A stretch of DNA of 64,000 nt, taken from assembly GCA_009779915.1 (NCBI GenBank), contig WRBA01000009.1:1-64000 (forward strand), written 5' to 3'. The DNA comes from Defluviitaleaceae bacterium. Lineage in GTDB: Bacteria > Bacillota > Clostridia > Lachnospirales > UBA5962. This document shows, piece after piece, positions 8,686 to 18,441 of the stretch (its first letter is position 1; the number at the start of each line of letters is the position of its first letter). The notes below the pieces were generated by a model that did no database searches, had not been told where the DNA came from, and was given only the letters and a program-made list of their open reading frames with translations. The translations under genes and the position numbers were made by a program.

Positions 8686-9120
8686 CTATTTGTTTATAAG
8701 TTTATATAGTTCCTCAGTAGTATTACAGCTTCTTATCTCTTCATATGCTTTATCACCGTCAATTATTTCAACGAGCTTTTGTAAAATTTCCAAATGGCTG
8801 TCCGGCGCAACTGCACAAATGCCAAACATTAAATGAACAGGGTCATTGCCGCAGTTAAAAACAACCGGTTCTTTAAAAACCACTAAAACCAAGTCGTTTT
8901 TAAGAACATGAGTACCTGCTTGGGCGTGAGCAAAAGCAATATGAGGCGCAATGACAATATATGGGCCTAATTTATTAATTGCATCCACCATAGCATCAGT
9001 ATACTCCCCTGTAACAGAGCCTAAAGACACCATTAAATCACCGCAAATACGGATAGCTTCTTCCCAGTTCCTTTTTTCATTGTCTATTAAAAGCCCTTGT
9101 TTTCTTATTATTTCCCCCAT
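8686..9120 (-). CDS. ulaC: PTS subunit IIA (mannitol/fructose type, UlaC-like)
   Basis: A 144-aa EIIA-2 domain that receives phosphate from HPr. The active-site region is IAPHIAFAHAQ, in which His65 is the expected phosphorylated residue. It is the first gene of the operon (IIA, IIB, IIC, SIS). The start has a GGGGGAAG ribosome site. No linked regulator gene is present in the window. Confidence 0.85.
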   Translation of the reverse strand: MGEIIRKQGLLIDNEKRNWEEAIRICGDLMVSLGSVTGEYTDAMVDAINKLGPYIVIAPHIAFAHAQAGTHVLKNDLVLVVFKEPVVFNCGNDPVHLMFGICAVAPDSHLEILQKLVEIIDGDKAYEEIRSCNTTEELYKLINK

Positions 9121-9152
9121 GTTATATTCTTCCCCCTTATTTTCCTTATTTA

Positions 9153-9181
9153 AATATATGCTAAATTCACAAAAAATTCAA
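9153..9181 (-). promoter_or_regulatory. Promoter of the PTS operon
   Basis: On the minus strand: TTGAAT, 17 bases, TATATT, about 33 bases before the IIA start codon. It is back-to-back with the hrcA promoter. Confidence 0.5.
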
Positions 9182-9203
9182 GTTTTAAATTTCCATAAAA
9201 CCC

Positions 9204-9232
9204 TTGACTTTTTCTTCCTCAAGTGGTAATTT
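9204..9232 (+). promoter_or_regulatory. Putative promoter of the hrcA operon
   Basis: TTGACT with a weak -10 TAATTT at 17 bases. It lies directly upstream of the CIRCE element, which fits HrcA-repressed vegetative transcription. The -10 assignment is uncertain. Confidence 0.4.
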
Positions 9233-9242
9233 ATTATTAGAT

Positions 9243-9269
9243 TTAGCACTCATTGGCATCGAGTGCTAA
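9243..9269. promoter_or_regulatory. CIRCE operator
   Basis: TTAGCACTC, nine bases, GAGTGCTAA: a perfect CIRCE inverted repeat, the binding site of HrcA. It sits in the leader of the hrcA operon 42 bases before the start codon, so heat shock or unfolded protein load should induce the operon through loss of active HrcA. Confidence 0.97.
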
Positions 9270-9310
9270 CAAAACCCGCTGCTTTAACATGACTTTGAGG
9301 GTGTGATACT

Positions 9311-10333
9311 ATGTTTTTCAATGAAAGAAAGACCCGGATACTCGAAGCTATAATAAATGACTATATAGCCACAGCGGAGCCTATAGGCTCCCGTACTATC
9401 GCTAAAAAGTATGATTTAGGGATTTCATCGGCTACCATACGTAATGAAATGAGCGATTTGGAAGAAATGGGCTATATCGTCCAGCCTCATACCAGTGCCG
9501 GGCGTGTACCTTCGGATAAAGGCTATAGGCTGTATGTTGATAAGCTTATGCCAAGAAGGGAATTAACACCTGAGGAAACGGCGTATCTCCACTCTATCAT
9601 AGCAGGCAATATAAGCCATGTGGAAAACCTTATGCGGGAAACGGCAAAAGCCATATCGGTACTTACAAATTACACCACTATCGCCTCGGAACCTGCGTCA
9701 AATTTAACCAGTATCAAACATATCCAGCTGCTGCCTATGGATGAAAGCAATATAGCAATCATTATCGTGACTGAGCGTAATGCCATTAAAAATCATATGC
9801 TGCCTTTAGATGATGTGCCTGATTATGAGACGCTGACCAAGCTTTCTTTTGTCCTTAATGATTTGCTTGAGAGCAACAAATTAAGCGACATTACTAAAAT
9901 TGAAATTGAAGGGCTTTACAAGGGCAGTAATATCCTTCAAAAAATACTTGATTATATCAAACAAATTATGGCACAAGAAGATGGAGTGCGAGTCTATACC
10001 AGCGGTGTGAAAAACATATTGGAGTATCCGGAATTTTCGGATATTGAAAAGGCAAAAGGGATTTTTAAAACCTTTGAAGAGCAGGAAATGCTCATAACTT
10101 TACTAGGCAATAACAATGAAAATGTACAGGTTGTTATAGGCAGCGAAAACACTTTAGAACAAATGAAAGGCTGTTCGATCATAAAAGCAAATTACACTTA
10201 TGGGAAAAGGGATTTAGGTTCAATTGGCATTATAGGTCCCACACGGATGGATTATTCACAGGTGTTTGGGGTGCTAAACGGTATAGTTAAAAATATAAAT
10301 GCGGTACTTTACTCAATAACAAAGGAGACATGA
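9311..10333 (+). CDS. hrcA: Heat-inducible transcription repressor HrcA
   Basis: A 340-aa protein that binds the upstream CIRCE element and represses the chaperone operon. An N-terminal winged helix (about residues 1-75, with ISSATIRNEMSDLEEMGY) is followed by the GAF-like HrcA domain. It is the first gene of hrcA-grpE-dnaK-dnaJ. The stop TGA is immediately followed by the grpE start, which suggests coupling. In this family GroEL promotes HrcA folding, which gives feedback control. Confidence 0.97.
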   Translation: MFFNERKTRILEAIINDYIATAEPIGSRTIAKKYDLGISSATIRNEMSDLEEMGYIVQPHTSAGRVPSDKGYRLYVDKLMPRRELTPEETAYLHSIIAGNISHVENLMRETAKAISVLTNYTTIASEPASNLTSIKHIQLLPMDESNIAIIIVTERNAIKNHMLPLDDVPDYETLTKLSFVLNDLLESNKLSDITKIEIEGLYKGSNILQKILDYIKQIMAQEDGVRVYTSGVKNILEYPEFSDIEKAKGIFKTFEEQEMLITLLGNNNENVQVVIGSENTLEQMKGCSIIKANYTYGKRDLGSIGIIGPTRMDYSQVFGVLNGIVKNINAVLYSITKET

Positions 10334-10334
10334 T

Positions 10335-10859
10335 ATGGGAAAAAAGAAAGAGGAAAAAGATAAAGCTGTGGAAGAGGAAGTTGCAGCTTCAGAAGACGAG
10401 GAGGTTATGCCTGCCGTATCTATAGAAGATGAGCTTCGCGCACAGAATACGGATTTACTTGACAAACTTCAAAGAAGTCTTGCTGAATTTGATAATTTCA
10501 GGAAACGAACGGCAAAGGAAAAAGGCGAAATGTTCGACCTGGGAGCTATGAGTGTCGCGGGAGAGTTTTTGCCTGTGATTGATAATTTTGAGCGTGCCCT
10601 TTCCGCCGCCTCTGATAAAGAAGACAATATGTACAAAGGGCTTATGATGATATATAAGCAGCTGGAAGAAGCACTTGAAAAAGTGGGCTTTAAGCCAATC
10701 GAATGTATAGGGCAAAAATTTGACCCTAATTTGCACAATGCTGTGGCACACGAAAAAATAGAAGGTGAAGAAGATAATATTATAATTGGGGAGCTTTTAA
10801 AGGGCTATAAATACAAAGATAAAGTGATAAGACCATCTATGGTAAAAGTCGCTAACTAA
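10335..10859 (+). CDS. grpE: Nucleotide exchange factor GrpE
   Basis: A 174-aa protein that releases ADP from DnaK. A charged, acidic N-terminal stretch and a long coiled coil (about residues 30-75, with FDNFRKRTAKEK) lead into the C-terminal beta domain (GFKPIECIGQKFDPNLHNAV). It lies between hrcA and dnaK with short spacing and shares their CIRCE control. Confidence 0.96.
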   Translation: MGKKKEEKDKAVEEEVAASEDEEVMPAVSIEDELRAQNTDLLDKLQRSLAEFDNFRKRTAKEKGEMFDLGAMSVAGEFLPVIDNFERALSAASDKEDNMYKGLMMIYKQLEEALEKVGFKPIECIGQKFDPNLHNAVAHEKIEGEEDNIIIGELLKGYKYKDKVIRPSMVKVAN

Positions 10860-10881
10860 TAAAGACGGAGGATAAAATATT

Positions 10882-12732
10882 ATGGCAAAAATTATAGGCA
10901 TAGACCTTGGAACAACTAATTCATGTGTAGCTGTTATGGAAGGCGGTCAGCCCGTCGTTATACCAAACTCCGAAGGGGCGAGGACTACCCCTTCAATCGT
11001 AGGCTTTACTAAATCCGGGGAGCGTCTTGTAGGGGAAACCGCAAAACGTCAGGCAATTACCAACCCTGATAATACTGTAATGAGCATTAAAAGGGAAATG
11101 GGCTCGAATTTTAAAGTAAATATTGAAGGCAAAAACTATTCCCCTCAGGAAATTTCGGCTATGGTACTGCAAAAGTTAAAAACCGACGCTGAAAGCTATC
11201 TGGGGGAAAAAGTAACTCAAGCAGTTATTACCGTGCCTGCTTATTTCACTGACAGCCAAAGGCAAGCAACTAAAGACGCCGGTAAAATTGCCGGACTTGA
11301 AGTTATGCGTATTATTAACGAGCCAACTTCCGCTGCCCTTGCTTACGGTCTTGACAATGAAAAAGAACAAAAAATCCTTGTATATGACCTTGGGGGCGGT
11401 ACATTTGACGTTTCCGTTATCGATATAGGGGATGGGGTTATTGAAGTTTTAGCAACCAGCGGCAATAATAAGCTGGGCGGAGATGATTTTGACGAGCGTG
11501 TTATGAAATATGTAGTTGATGAGTTTAAGAAACTTGAAGGCATTGACTTATCAAATGATAAAATGGCTATGCAAAGAGTGCGGGACGCGGCGGAAAAGGC
11601 GAAAAAAGAGCTTTCCACTCTCCCCTCAACAAATATTAACCTGCCCTTTATCACAAGTAACCAAGACGGTCCTAAGCATCTTGATGTAACTGTTTCAAGG
11701 GCTAAATTTGACGAACTTACAGCTGATTTGGTGGAAAAAACCATCGACCCTGTTAAAACAGCTTTAAAAGACGCGGGAGTAAATGCGTCTGAGCTTACTA
11801 AGGTGCTTTTGGTTGGCGGTTCAACCCGTATCCCTGCTGTACAGGACGCCGTTAAGAGAATTACAGGAAAAGACCCATTTAAAGGCATAAACCCTGACGA
11901 GTGCGTGGCTTTAGGCGCTTCAATCCAAGGGGGCAAACTTGCCGGTGATGAAGGTGCCGGCTCTATACTCCTTTTAGATGTAACGCCTCTTTCATTAAGC
12001 ATCGAAACCCTTGGAGGCGTTGCCACAAGGCTTATTGAGAGAAATACAACAATACCCACTAATAAGAAAAATACTTTCTCCACAGCGGCGGATTCGCAAA
12101 CTGCTGTTGATATTATAGTTGTGCAAGGTGAAAGACCTCTTGCTAAAGATAATAAGCTTTTAGGGCAGTTTAGGCTTGATGGTATTGCCCCTGCACCTCG
12201 CGGTGTGCCGCAAATTGAAGTGTCTTTCGATATTGATGCTAATGGTATTGTAAATGTATCCGCTAAGGATTTAGGCACCGGCAAAGAGCAGAAAATTACC
12301 ATCACCTCAAGCTCTAACCTAAGCGATGATGATATTGACAAAGCTGTTAAGGAAGCTGAGCAATATGCCGACGCCGACAGGATACGTAAAGATGCAATTG
12401 ACGCTAAAAATGGTGCGGATTCCATAATTTTCCAAACGGAAAAGGCAATTAAAGATTTAGAAGGTAAAATCGAAGACAGCGAAAAAGAAAATGTGGAGAA
12501 TGAGCTTAACAAGCTTAAATCCCTTAATGAAGGCTTGACTATTGAAAGTATGTCAGAAGAAGACACAAATAATCTTAAAGAAGCAACAGACGCCCTGACA
12601 CAAGCTTTCTATGCTATAAGTGAGAAGCTTTACCAACAAGCGGCAGAAGCACAGGGCGGCGAAGGGGAAGAGGGACCTCTTAACCCTGATGATATAGTGG
12701 TCGATGATCCTGGCAGCGAAAACAATAATTAA
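10882..12732 (+). CDS. dnaK: Chaperone protein DnaK (Hsp70)
   Basis: A 616-aa Hsp70 of normal length. The nucleotide-binding domain starts [15 protein letters not shown] and includes [12 protein letters not shown] and [13 protein letters not shown]. The substrate-binding domain contains [14 protein letters not shown] helical lid and an acidic, low-complexity tail ending in DDPGSENNN follow. An AGACGGAGG ribosome site precedes the ATG. A repeat element separates it from dnaJ. Confidence 0.98.
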   Translation: MAKIIGIDLGTTNSCVAVMEGGQPVVIPNSEGARTTPSIVGFTKSGERLVGETAKRQAITNPDNTVMSIKREMGSNFKVNIEGKNYSPQEISAMVLQKLKTDAESYLGEKVTQAVITVPAYFTDSQRQATKDAGKIAGLEVMRIINEPTSAALAYGLDNEKEQKILVYDLGGGTFDVSVIDIGDGVIEVLATSGNNKLGGDDFDERVMKYVVDEFKKLEGIDLSNDKMAMQRVRDAAEKAKKELSTLPSTNINLPFITSNQDGPKHLDVTVSRAKFDELTADLVEKTIDPVKTALKDAGVNASELTKVLLVGGSTRIPAVQDAVKRITGKDPFKGINPDECVALGASIQGGKLAGDEGAGSILLLDVTPLSLSIETLGGVATRLIERNTTIPTNKKNTFSTAADSQTAVDIIVVQGERPLAKDNKLLGQFRLDGIAPAPRGVPQIEVSFDIDANGIVNVSAKDLGTGKEQKITITSSSNLSDDDIDKAVKEAEQYADADRIRKDAIDAKNGADSIIFQTEKAIKDLEGKIEDSEKENVENELNKLKSLNEGLTIESMSEEDTNNLKEATDALTQAFYAISEKLYQQAAEAQGGEGEEGPLNPDDIVVDDPGSENNN

Positions 12733-12764
12733 GTTTGTTGTATATTGAAAATATTAGCGCTTCT

Positions 12765-12862
12765 CGTTATTAGAGTTGCAGCGAGGAGGCTAATGCGCGC
12801 AAAGCGTGTTGGCGACGAAGCAATCTATGACGTATTGCGTGATGAGATTGTTTCGTCGTTGT
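12765..12862. repeat. Intergenic repeat between dnaK and dnaJ (ATTAGAGTTGYAGCGA family)
   Basis: Starts CGTTATTAGAGTTGCAGCGA, matching the left end of the larger element at 14406 (CGTCATTAGAGTTGTAGCGA). Inside it shares GCAATCTA...GTGATGAGATTG with that element's GCAATCTAAGG...GTGATGGGATTG. The 199-base spacer between dnaK and dnaJ holds no convincing gene. A transcribed repeat here could affect the relative levels of DnaK and DnaJ. Confidence 0.7.
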
Positions 12863-12931
12863 TTGTGCAGCCCTCTCCTAGCCCTAAGGGCATATTGTAT
12901 AACTTGTTAATAATTAAGGTATGGTGATATT

Positions 12932-14074
12932 TTGGCAGATAATAAAAGAGATTATTATGAAGTACTTGGGGTTTCCAAAGGTGCTTCCGATGATGAAATA
13001 AAAAAAGCCTACAGAAAAATGGCTAAAAAATACCACCCTGACGCTAATCCTGATAACGCGGCGGCGGAAGCCTCTTTTAAAGAAGCAAGCGAGGCTTATG
13101 AAGTTTTATCTGACTCTAAGAAGAAAGCCCAGTACGACCAATTCGGGCATTCAGCCTTTGGCGGTCCCGGCGGCGGTGGTTATACTTACAGCGGGCAAGG
13201 CTTTGATATGGGTGACATTTTTGAGTCATTTTTTGGTGACGGTTTTTCAGATATATTCGGGGGAAGAGGCGGCAGAAGAAGAGGTCCTGCCCGGGGTGCC
13301 GATGTCCGCGCAAATGTAAGTATCACCTTTGAGGAAAGCTTTTTTGGCGTAACCAAAAATATAACTGTCCCTGTAAGTGAAAATTGTGATACTTGCTCCG
13401 GTTCCGGTGCCAAGCCGGGTACATTTGCGGAAACTTGCAAGCACTGCCAGGGCAGCGGTCAAGAGAGATATCAGCAGCAAAGTATATTCGGCACGGTAAC
13501 ATCCGTTAGGACTTGCCATATTTGCCGCGGTGAAGGCAAGATTGTAAGAGAGCCTTGCCCTACCTGCTCCGGGCGAGGCAAAGTGCGCCGCTCTAAAACT
13601 TTTGAGGTTAATATACCTAAAGGCATTGACAGTGGGCAAAGTATCCGCCTGGGAGGCAAAGGTGAGCCGGGGGATAAAGGCGGCGAATACGGCGATTTAC
13701 TCGTTGCCGTAAGTATTGCCCCTCATCCCCATTTCCGCCGCAGGGATATGAATATTTATTTGGATATACCCATATCATTTACTAAGCTTACACTTGGCGC
13801 GGAAATCGATATACCCACTATGAGCGGTGTCGAAAAACAAATTGTAAAGGCGGGAACCCAGACCGGTACTACCATTACATTAAAAGGCAAAGGTTTTCCT
13901 TCTGTTAGAAATCCTAAAGCAAGCGGGGATTTATACGCCACTCTTAATGTGCAGATACCGACTAAGCTTAGTGAAAGCCAAAAAGAGCATTTAAGAGCTT
14001 TCGCAGCCGACTCCGGGGAAGTTGTGGAGGAAGGGAAAAAGGGATTTTTTAGCAAATTGAAGGATAAGAAATAA
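12932..14074 (+). CDS. dnaJ: Chaperone protein DnaJ (Hsp40)
   Basis: A 380-aa type I Hsp40. The J domain has HPD at residues 35-37, then a Gly/Phe-rich linker ([13 protein letters not shown]) and four CxxCxGxG zinc motifs ([32 protein letters not shown]). The C-terminal substrate domains follow. It stimulates DnaK ATPase and presents clients. The start is TTG, giving [13 protein letters not shown] with a GGTGAT ribosome site. It is the last heat-shock gene of the operon. Confidence 0.97.
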   Translation: MADNKRDYYEVLGVSKGASDDEIKKAYRKMAKKYHPDANPDNAAAEASFKEASEAYEVLSDSKKKAQYDQFGHSAFGGPGGGGYTYSGQGFDMGDIFESFFGDGFSDIFGGRGGRRRGPARGADVRANVSITFEESFFGVTKNITVPVSENCDTCSGSGAKPGTFAETCKHCQGSGQERYQQQSIFGTVTSVRTCHICRGEGKIVREPCPTCSGRGKVRRSKTFEVNIPKGIDSGQSIRLGGKGEPGDKGGEYGDLLVAVSIAPHPHFRRRDMNIYLDIPISFTKLTLGAEIDIPTMSGVEKQIVKAGTQTGTTITLKGKGFPSVRNPKASGDLYATLNVQIPTKLSESQKEHLRAFAADSGEVVEEGKKGFFSKLKDKK

Positions 14075-14099
14075 TTTTATACAGAAAAGGAGCCGTAAG

Positions 14100-14324
14100 A
14101 TGGATAACAATAAGCAAAACAGTGGGCGAAACAAATATGACGAAGCCACAGGTTTGTTTTGGGGCGCATCTTTATTTGTCGGTGCATTGATAGGGCTCAT
14201 TATAGGTTTTAACGGTAATTTACATTCTGATTGGTGGTTTGCAGCTTTAATAGGACTTTGCAGCTTTTTGGCTTGTGGTTTGGTTGCACAAGGTGTGCTT
14301 GCTTTGGTTAGAAAAGGTGCGTAA
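14100..14324 (+). CDS. Small two-helix membrane protein, unknown
   Basis: A 74-aa protein with a polar N-terminus and two hydrophobic segments (about residues 18-38 and 46-68). A strong AAAAGGAGCC ribosome site precedes the ATG. It starts 25 bases after dnaJ and may be the last gene of the heat-shock transcript. I do not recognise the family. Confidence 0.65.
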   Translation: MDNNKQNSGRNKYDEATGLFWGASLFVGALIGLIIGFNGNLHSDWWFAALIGLCSFLACGLVAQGVLALVRKGA

Positions 14325-14372
14325 GAAATAGCATTGTGTGATAGATTGTGACCTCGCACTTCGTGCTTACTT

Positions 14373-14608
14373 GCAATAGAGTTGTAACGAAACAACCCCC
14401 AGCCCCGTCATTAGAGTTGTAGCGAAATTAGGTTTTTGCTCGTCATTGCGAGGAACGGCAAAGCCGTGACGCGGCAATCTAAGGCATATACGTGATGGGA
14501 TTGCTTTGCAACACGCTACGCGCGTTAGGCTCGCAGTGACGGTGCGAACGCTAATTCGCTACAAGTCTAATGACGATATAGAACCTGTTTCACTGCAACT
14601 CTAATGAC
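14373..14608. repeat. Nested inverted-repeat element with CGTCATTGCGAGG core
   Basis: The main element is 14406-14575, with ends CGTCATTAGAGTTGTAGCGA and, inverted, CTAATTCGCTACAAGTCTAA. Within it an inner inverted pair CGTCATTGCGAGG (14441-14453) / CTCGCAGTGACG (14530-14541) belongs to a palindromic repeat type seen in many bacteria. Further end copies lie at 14373-14394 and, inverted, at 14587-14608. The spacer 14325-14685 contains no supported gene. It looks like a non-coding, possibly mobile, MITE-like repeat. Confidence 0.75.
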
Positions 14609-14685
14609 AAAGCAATCTAAATATAGCAAATTTGTATTTTGGAAAAAGATAAAAACATATAAACCATCCCCCCCAAGGAGACCTT

Positions 14686-15594
14686 ATGCACATAATAAAC
14701 ACCTTCAAAGGCATTTTCATAGGCATCGCCCTTGTTGTCCCTGGTTTATCAGGCAGTATAATAGCCATTGTTATGGGGCTTTATGAGGATATTATAAATG
14801 CCGTGTCCGATTTTAGGCATGATATAAAAGGCAATATAAAATTTTTAGCCCCTATTGGAATTGGGGCTGTCATTGGCATTTTAGCTTCCGCAAGGATAGT
14901 GCTGTGGCTTTGCCAAGCCTACCCTCTGCAGTCTTATCTATTTTTCACAGGGCTTGTTTTAGGGGCGTACCCTTTAATTTTTAGAAAAATGACAAAAAGT
15001 AGATATAAGCCCAGCTACATAATTGCTATAGCTTTGGGCTTTTCCTTTATGTTTATTATATCTTTTATCATGGATACAGGGGCGGACAGTGCTTATGTGG
15101 CTATTAACAGCCTTGAATCTGCCTCAGACTTTGGTATATTATTCGCCGTTGGGGCTATTTCTGTGTCATTTATGATGATTCCCGGTGTATCAGGGGCGGT
15201 TATGCTTATGGTAATGGGGCATTACGGCACTGTTTATAACGCCGTTGGGATGAGTGTTGACCTTTTAGGCTATCTTATCCGCGGTAATTTTGACGCCGCC
15301 GCAGAGACCTTTGCAACGGTTATCCTCGTCCTTCCCTTTGGCATTGGTGCCCTTGCAGGCATTGTTTTTATTGCTAAAATACTTGCTTTTTTCCTAAATA
15401 AATGGGAAACTATTGTATATTACGCCGTAATGGGCTTGGTATCGGGTGCTGTGTTTTTGCTAATCAGTGAAAGCGGTGTGATGAGGCTGGATATTGACAG
15501 TGGCATTTTACCTGTGCTTAGCGGCGTGTTTTTCTTAATAATCGGCTTGTTATGTACTGTTTTTCTCGACAAACCAAATAAATCTAAAGAATGA
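14686..15594 (+). CDS. DUF368 polyprenyl-phosphate transporter (PopT-like)
   Basis: A 302-aa protein with eight or more membrane segments and two VPGLSG/IPGVSG signature motifs (VVPGLSGSIIA near residue 18, MIPGVSGAVML near residue 165), the hallmark of DUF368. Members of this family have been shown to return undecaprenyl phosphate across the membrane for reuse in cell-wall synthesis. Assignment to that function rests on the family. CCCCCAAGGAG precedes the ATG, and the stop overlaps the region of the prmA start. Confidence 0.85.
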   Translation: MHIINTFKGIFIGIALVVPGLSGSIIAIVMGLYEDIINAVSDFRHDIKGNIKFLAPIGIGAVIGILASARIVLWLCQAYPLQSYLFFTGLVLGAYPLIFRKMTKSRYKPSYIIAIALGFSFMFIISFIMDTGADSAYVAINSLESASDFGILFAVGAISVSFMMIPGVSGAVMLMVMGHYGTVYNAVGMSVDLLGYLIRGNFDAAAETFATVILVLPFGIGALAGIVFIAKILAFFLNKWETIVYYAVMGLVSGAVFLLISESGVMRLDIDSGILPVLSGVFFLIIGLLCTVFLDKPNKSKE

Positions 15595-15608
15595 GCAGGT
15601 CAAAATAC

Positions 15609-16592
15609 ATGGAATGGCTGGAAGTTAAAATACACACACATTCGGAAGGGGTGGAGGCACTCTGCGCCCTTCTAATGGAGCTTGGTGCCGGTGCCGTTCA
15701 AATCGAGGACAGTGCCGAGATGAAGGCGTACCTCGCCTCTGATGATAAAAATTGGGACTATGTTGACGATGAACTTTTAAACATTGAGGAGGACTATCTC
15801 TATGTCCAGCTTTATCTGACTCATGATGGGGATGGGTATGCTCTTTTTGAGCGGGTTAAATATGGCATATCGGAGCTTGCAAAGCTTGATTTGGGCATAG
15901 ATTTAGGCAGTTTGAAGCTTGAGTACAAAGTCCGCAGCGACGAGGAATGGGTGGATAATTGGAAAAAATACTACAAACCCTTAGAAGTCGGTAAGCGCAT
16001 CGTCATAAAACCTGAATGGGAAGAGTATAGCCCACCTGATGGAGCCGGTGAAAAGGTAGTATTTGCCATAAATCCGGGGCATCTTTTTGGCACAGGGCTA
16101 CACCAATCTACCCAGCTTTGCCTTGAGCATTTGGAGGATGTAGTAAATAAGGATACTACTTTATTAGACATAGGCTGTGGCAGCGGTATTTTATCCTTGG
16201 TAAGCCTTATGCTTGGCGCGAAATCCGCTTTTGCTGTTGATTTGGAGCCGGGTTGTTTAAAAGTTGTTACGGAAAACGCCAATCTTAACAATATCGCAAT
16301 GGACAAGCTTACGGTAAGGGCAGGTAATGCCCTTATTGATAAAGAGCTTATAGATGAAATCAGCCAGAAAAAATATAGTGTAATTGCCGCAAATATAGTG
16401 GCTGATATAATAATAGCACTCTTACCCACTGTTAAGGAAAATTTGGAGACAGACGGTTTATTCATCTCATCAGGGATTATAATAGAGCGGCAGACAGATG
16501 TTTGTAAGGCTCTTAAAAAAAGTGGATTTATGGTGGAGCGCACCATATTTAAAGATAATTGGGTTTCTATAGTCGCGAGGTTTAAACAATGA
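15609..16592 (+). CDS. prmA: Ribosomal protein L11 methyltransferase
   Basis: A 327-aa SAM-dependent enzyme that trimethylates L11. The N-terminal substrate-binding domain starts MEWLEVKIHT. The Rossmann methyltransferase domain has the SAM-binding motif LLDIGCGSGILSL, preceded by NPGHLFGTGLHQST. ATG at 15609 fits the family's usual N-terminus; an ATG 18 bases upstream overlaps the DUF368 stop. It overlaps rsmE by 4 bases, forming an RNA and ribosome modification operon. Confidence 0.95.
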   Translation: MEWLEVKIHTHSEGVEALCALLMELGAGAVQIEDSAEMKAYLASDDKNWDYVDDELLNIEEDYLYVQLYLTHDGDGYALFERVKYGISELAKLDLGIDLGSLKLEYKVRSDEEWVDNWKKYYKPLEVGKRIVIKPEWEEYSPPDGAGEKVVFAINPGHLFGTGLHQSTQLCLEHLEDVVNKDTTLLDIGCGSGILSLVSLMLGAKSAFAVDLEPGCLKVVTENANLNNIAMDKLTVRAGNALIDKELIDEISQKKYSVIAANIVADIIIALLPTVKENLETDGLFISSGIIIERQTDVCKALKKSGFMVERTIFKDNWVSIVARFKQ

Positions 16593-17308
16593 GATTTTTC
16601 AGTGATGATTTGTCCTTGTCAAAAGAAGATATTAACCATATAGCCAACGTACTGCGCCTTAAAACAGGGGATGAAATTACAATCTGTGATGGTAAATTAA
16701 CAGATTATAAATGCGCTATAACTAAAATCTCAAAACCAGAATTGGCTGTAGAATTTGATATACTTGGCTCTTCCCCTAATTTAAGTGAGCCGTGTGTACA
16801 AATAACCCTGTTCCAAGGACTTCCAAAATCTGACAAAATGGATTTAATCGTGCAAAAATGCGTGGAGCTTGGGGTTTACCGGATAGTCCCTGTTGAGTGC
16901 AGCCGCTCTATCACAAAAATAACGGATAACAGGGATAAAAAAATAGCCCGCTGGCAAAATATTGCGGAAGCGGCGGCAAAGCAAAGCGGACGGGGTATTG
17001 TGCCTGAAATTGCTTCGCCTATAAGCTTTGATAAGGCTGTAGGTCAAATGCTTTCCTGCGATGTGGCACTAATGCCCTACGAACTTGAGAATGTAAATTC
17101 TATTAAAAATGCACTAACCCCCCCTTCAAATATTAGTAATATTGCCATATTTATAGGTCCTGAAGGGGGCATAAGTGATGAGGAAATTGCCTTGGCTAAA
17201 TCAAAAGACATACAAACCGTAAGCCTCGGCAAACGTATATTGCGCTGTGAAACAGCAGGCTTTACAGCACTTATATTAATTTTATCGACTTTAGGTGAAT
17301 ACGAATGA
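16589..17308 (+). CDS. rsmE: 16S rRNA (uracil1498-N3)-methyltransferase
   Basis: A 239-aa SPOUT-class RNA methyltransferase. Its N-terminal PUA-like domain is followed by the knotted domain, with FIGPEGGISDEE and LGKRILRCETA near the C-terminus. It acts on assembled 30S subunits. It overlaps both prmA and the cysteine desulfurase gene by four bases, so all three are probably translated together. Confidence 0.95.
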   Translation: MRFFSDDLSLSKEDINHIANVLRLKTGDEITICDGKLTDYKCAITKISKPELAVEFDILGSSPNLSEPCVQITLFQGLPKSDKMDLIVQKCVELGVYRIVPVECSRSITKITDNRDKKIARWQNIAEAAAKQSGRGIVPEIASPISFDKAVGQMLSCDVALMPYELENVNSIKNALTPPSNISNIAIFIGPEGGISDEEIALAKSKDIQTVSLGKRILRCETAGFTALILILSTLGEYE

Positions 17309-18432
17309 GCTACATATATTTTGATCAGGCGGCAAGCACTAAGCCTTTAAAAGAAGTGCTTGAGGTTTTTAACCAAATCTCCACAGATTATTATGCCAAC
17401 CCATCTGCCCTCCATATTGCAGGGCTTGAAGCTGAGAGGATTTTGCGTGCCTCTGCTGAGACTATTAGTAAACTGCTCCATATAAACTCGGAGGAAATAT
17501 ATTTCACCTCAGGAGGTACTGAGAGTAACAATCTTGCTATAAATGGCATGGTTAAAGCCAGGGTTCGCACCCACTGCCATATTATAACCCTTCAAAGCGA
17601 GCACCCTTCCGTTACAGAAGTTTATAAAAAGCTTGAGTCTGAGGGGTTTTCAGTAACATGGCTTAACGGGCTAATTTCTCCCGAAGAGGTCTATGCCTCT
17701 TTGCGAGAGGATACGGCACTTGTATCAATCGCTCATGTAAACAATGAAACAGGGCATATATATGATATCGAAACTATTGCAAAAAAGGTGAAAGCACTCA
17801 GCAGTGCCTATTTCTTCGCTGATGGAGTTCAAGGCTTCGGCAAGCTCCCTGTTAGCCTAAAATATGTCGACGGATACAGCTTCTCAGGTCATAAAATCGG
17901 CTGTATTAAAGGTGTTGGCGGGTTGTATTTAAGCTCTAACTGCCGTATAATCCCTCAAATCCTTGGAGGCGGGCAGCAGCGAAATATCCGCTCCGGGACG
18001 GAAAATACGGCATCTGTAGCAGCTCTTTCCAAAGGGGCTGAGATAGCTTTTGGTGCAATTGAGGAAAATCAAAAAAAGGTATCAGCTGTTAAAAATGAGC
18101 TGTTAAACCTTCAAAATCAGCTGGATGATGTTCATATAAACGGCGGCTCTTCTCCCTATATACTTAATATGAGCTTTTTAGGGGTCAAATCCGAGGTACT
18201 GCTCCACTCCCTTGCGGAAGCCGGAGTTTTAGCCTCTGCCGGCTCCGCTTGCTCGTCAAGTAAAAAAGACAAGGAAAAAAATGCCCTATACGCTATGGGC
18301 TACGACAAATCAATTTACGAATCGGCAATACGTTTCAGCTTTTCACCACAAAACACCGTTGATGAAGCCAAACGCGCCGCGGAAATTATATATGAAAAAG
18401 TCAATTTTTTACGAAAATACACAAGAAAGTAG
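17305..18432 (+). CDS. Cysteine desulfurase (NifS/IscS family)
   Basis: A 375-aa PLP enzyme that removes sulfur from cysteine. The PLP lysine is in SGHKIGC (Lys197), and the sulfur-carrying cysteine is in SAGSACSSSK (Cys316). It is directly followed by thiI, so its likely role is to supply sulfur for 4-thiouridine in tRNA rather than for general Fe-S assembly. This pairing is common in Firmicutes. It overlaps rsmE by 4 bases. Confidence 0.93.
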   Translation: MSYIYFDQAASTKPLKEVLEVFNQISTDYYANPSALHIAGLEAERILRASAETISKLLHINSEEIYFTSGGTESNNLAINGMVKARVRTHCHIITLQSEHPSVTEVYKKLESEGFSVTWLNGLISPEEVYASLREDTALVSIAHVNNETGHIYDIETIAKKVKALSSAYFFADGVQGFGKLPVSLKYVDGYSFSGHKIGCIKGVGGLYLSSNCRIIPQILGGGQQRNIRSGTENTASVAALSKGAEIAFGAIEENQKKVSAVKNELLNLQNQLDDVHINGGSSPYILNMSFLGVKSEVLLHSLAEAGVLASAGSACSSSKKDKEKNALYAMGYDKSIYESAIRFSFSPQNTVDEAKRAAEIIYEKVNFLRKYTRK

Positions 18433-18441
18433 GATAAGCCT

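Noticed and set aside
11343-12566. 407-codon frame opposite dnaK
   Set aside because: Antisense shadow of the conserved dnaK frame. Serine/leucine-rich composition is typical of such shadows.
12745-12927. 60-codon open frame between dnaK and dnaJ
   Set aside because: It lies wholly inside a repeat element, has no ribosome site, and its composition follows the repeat.
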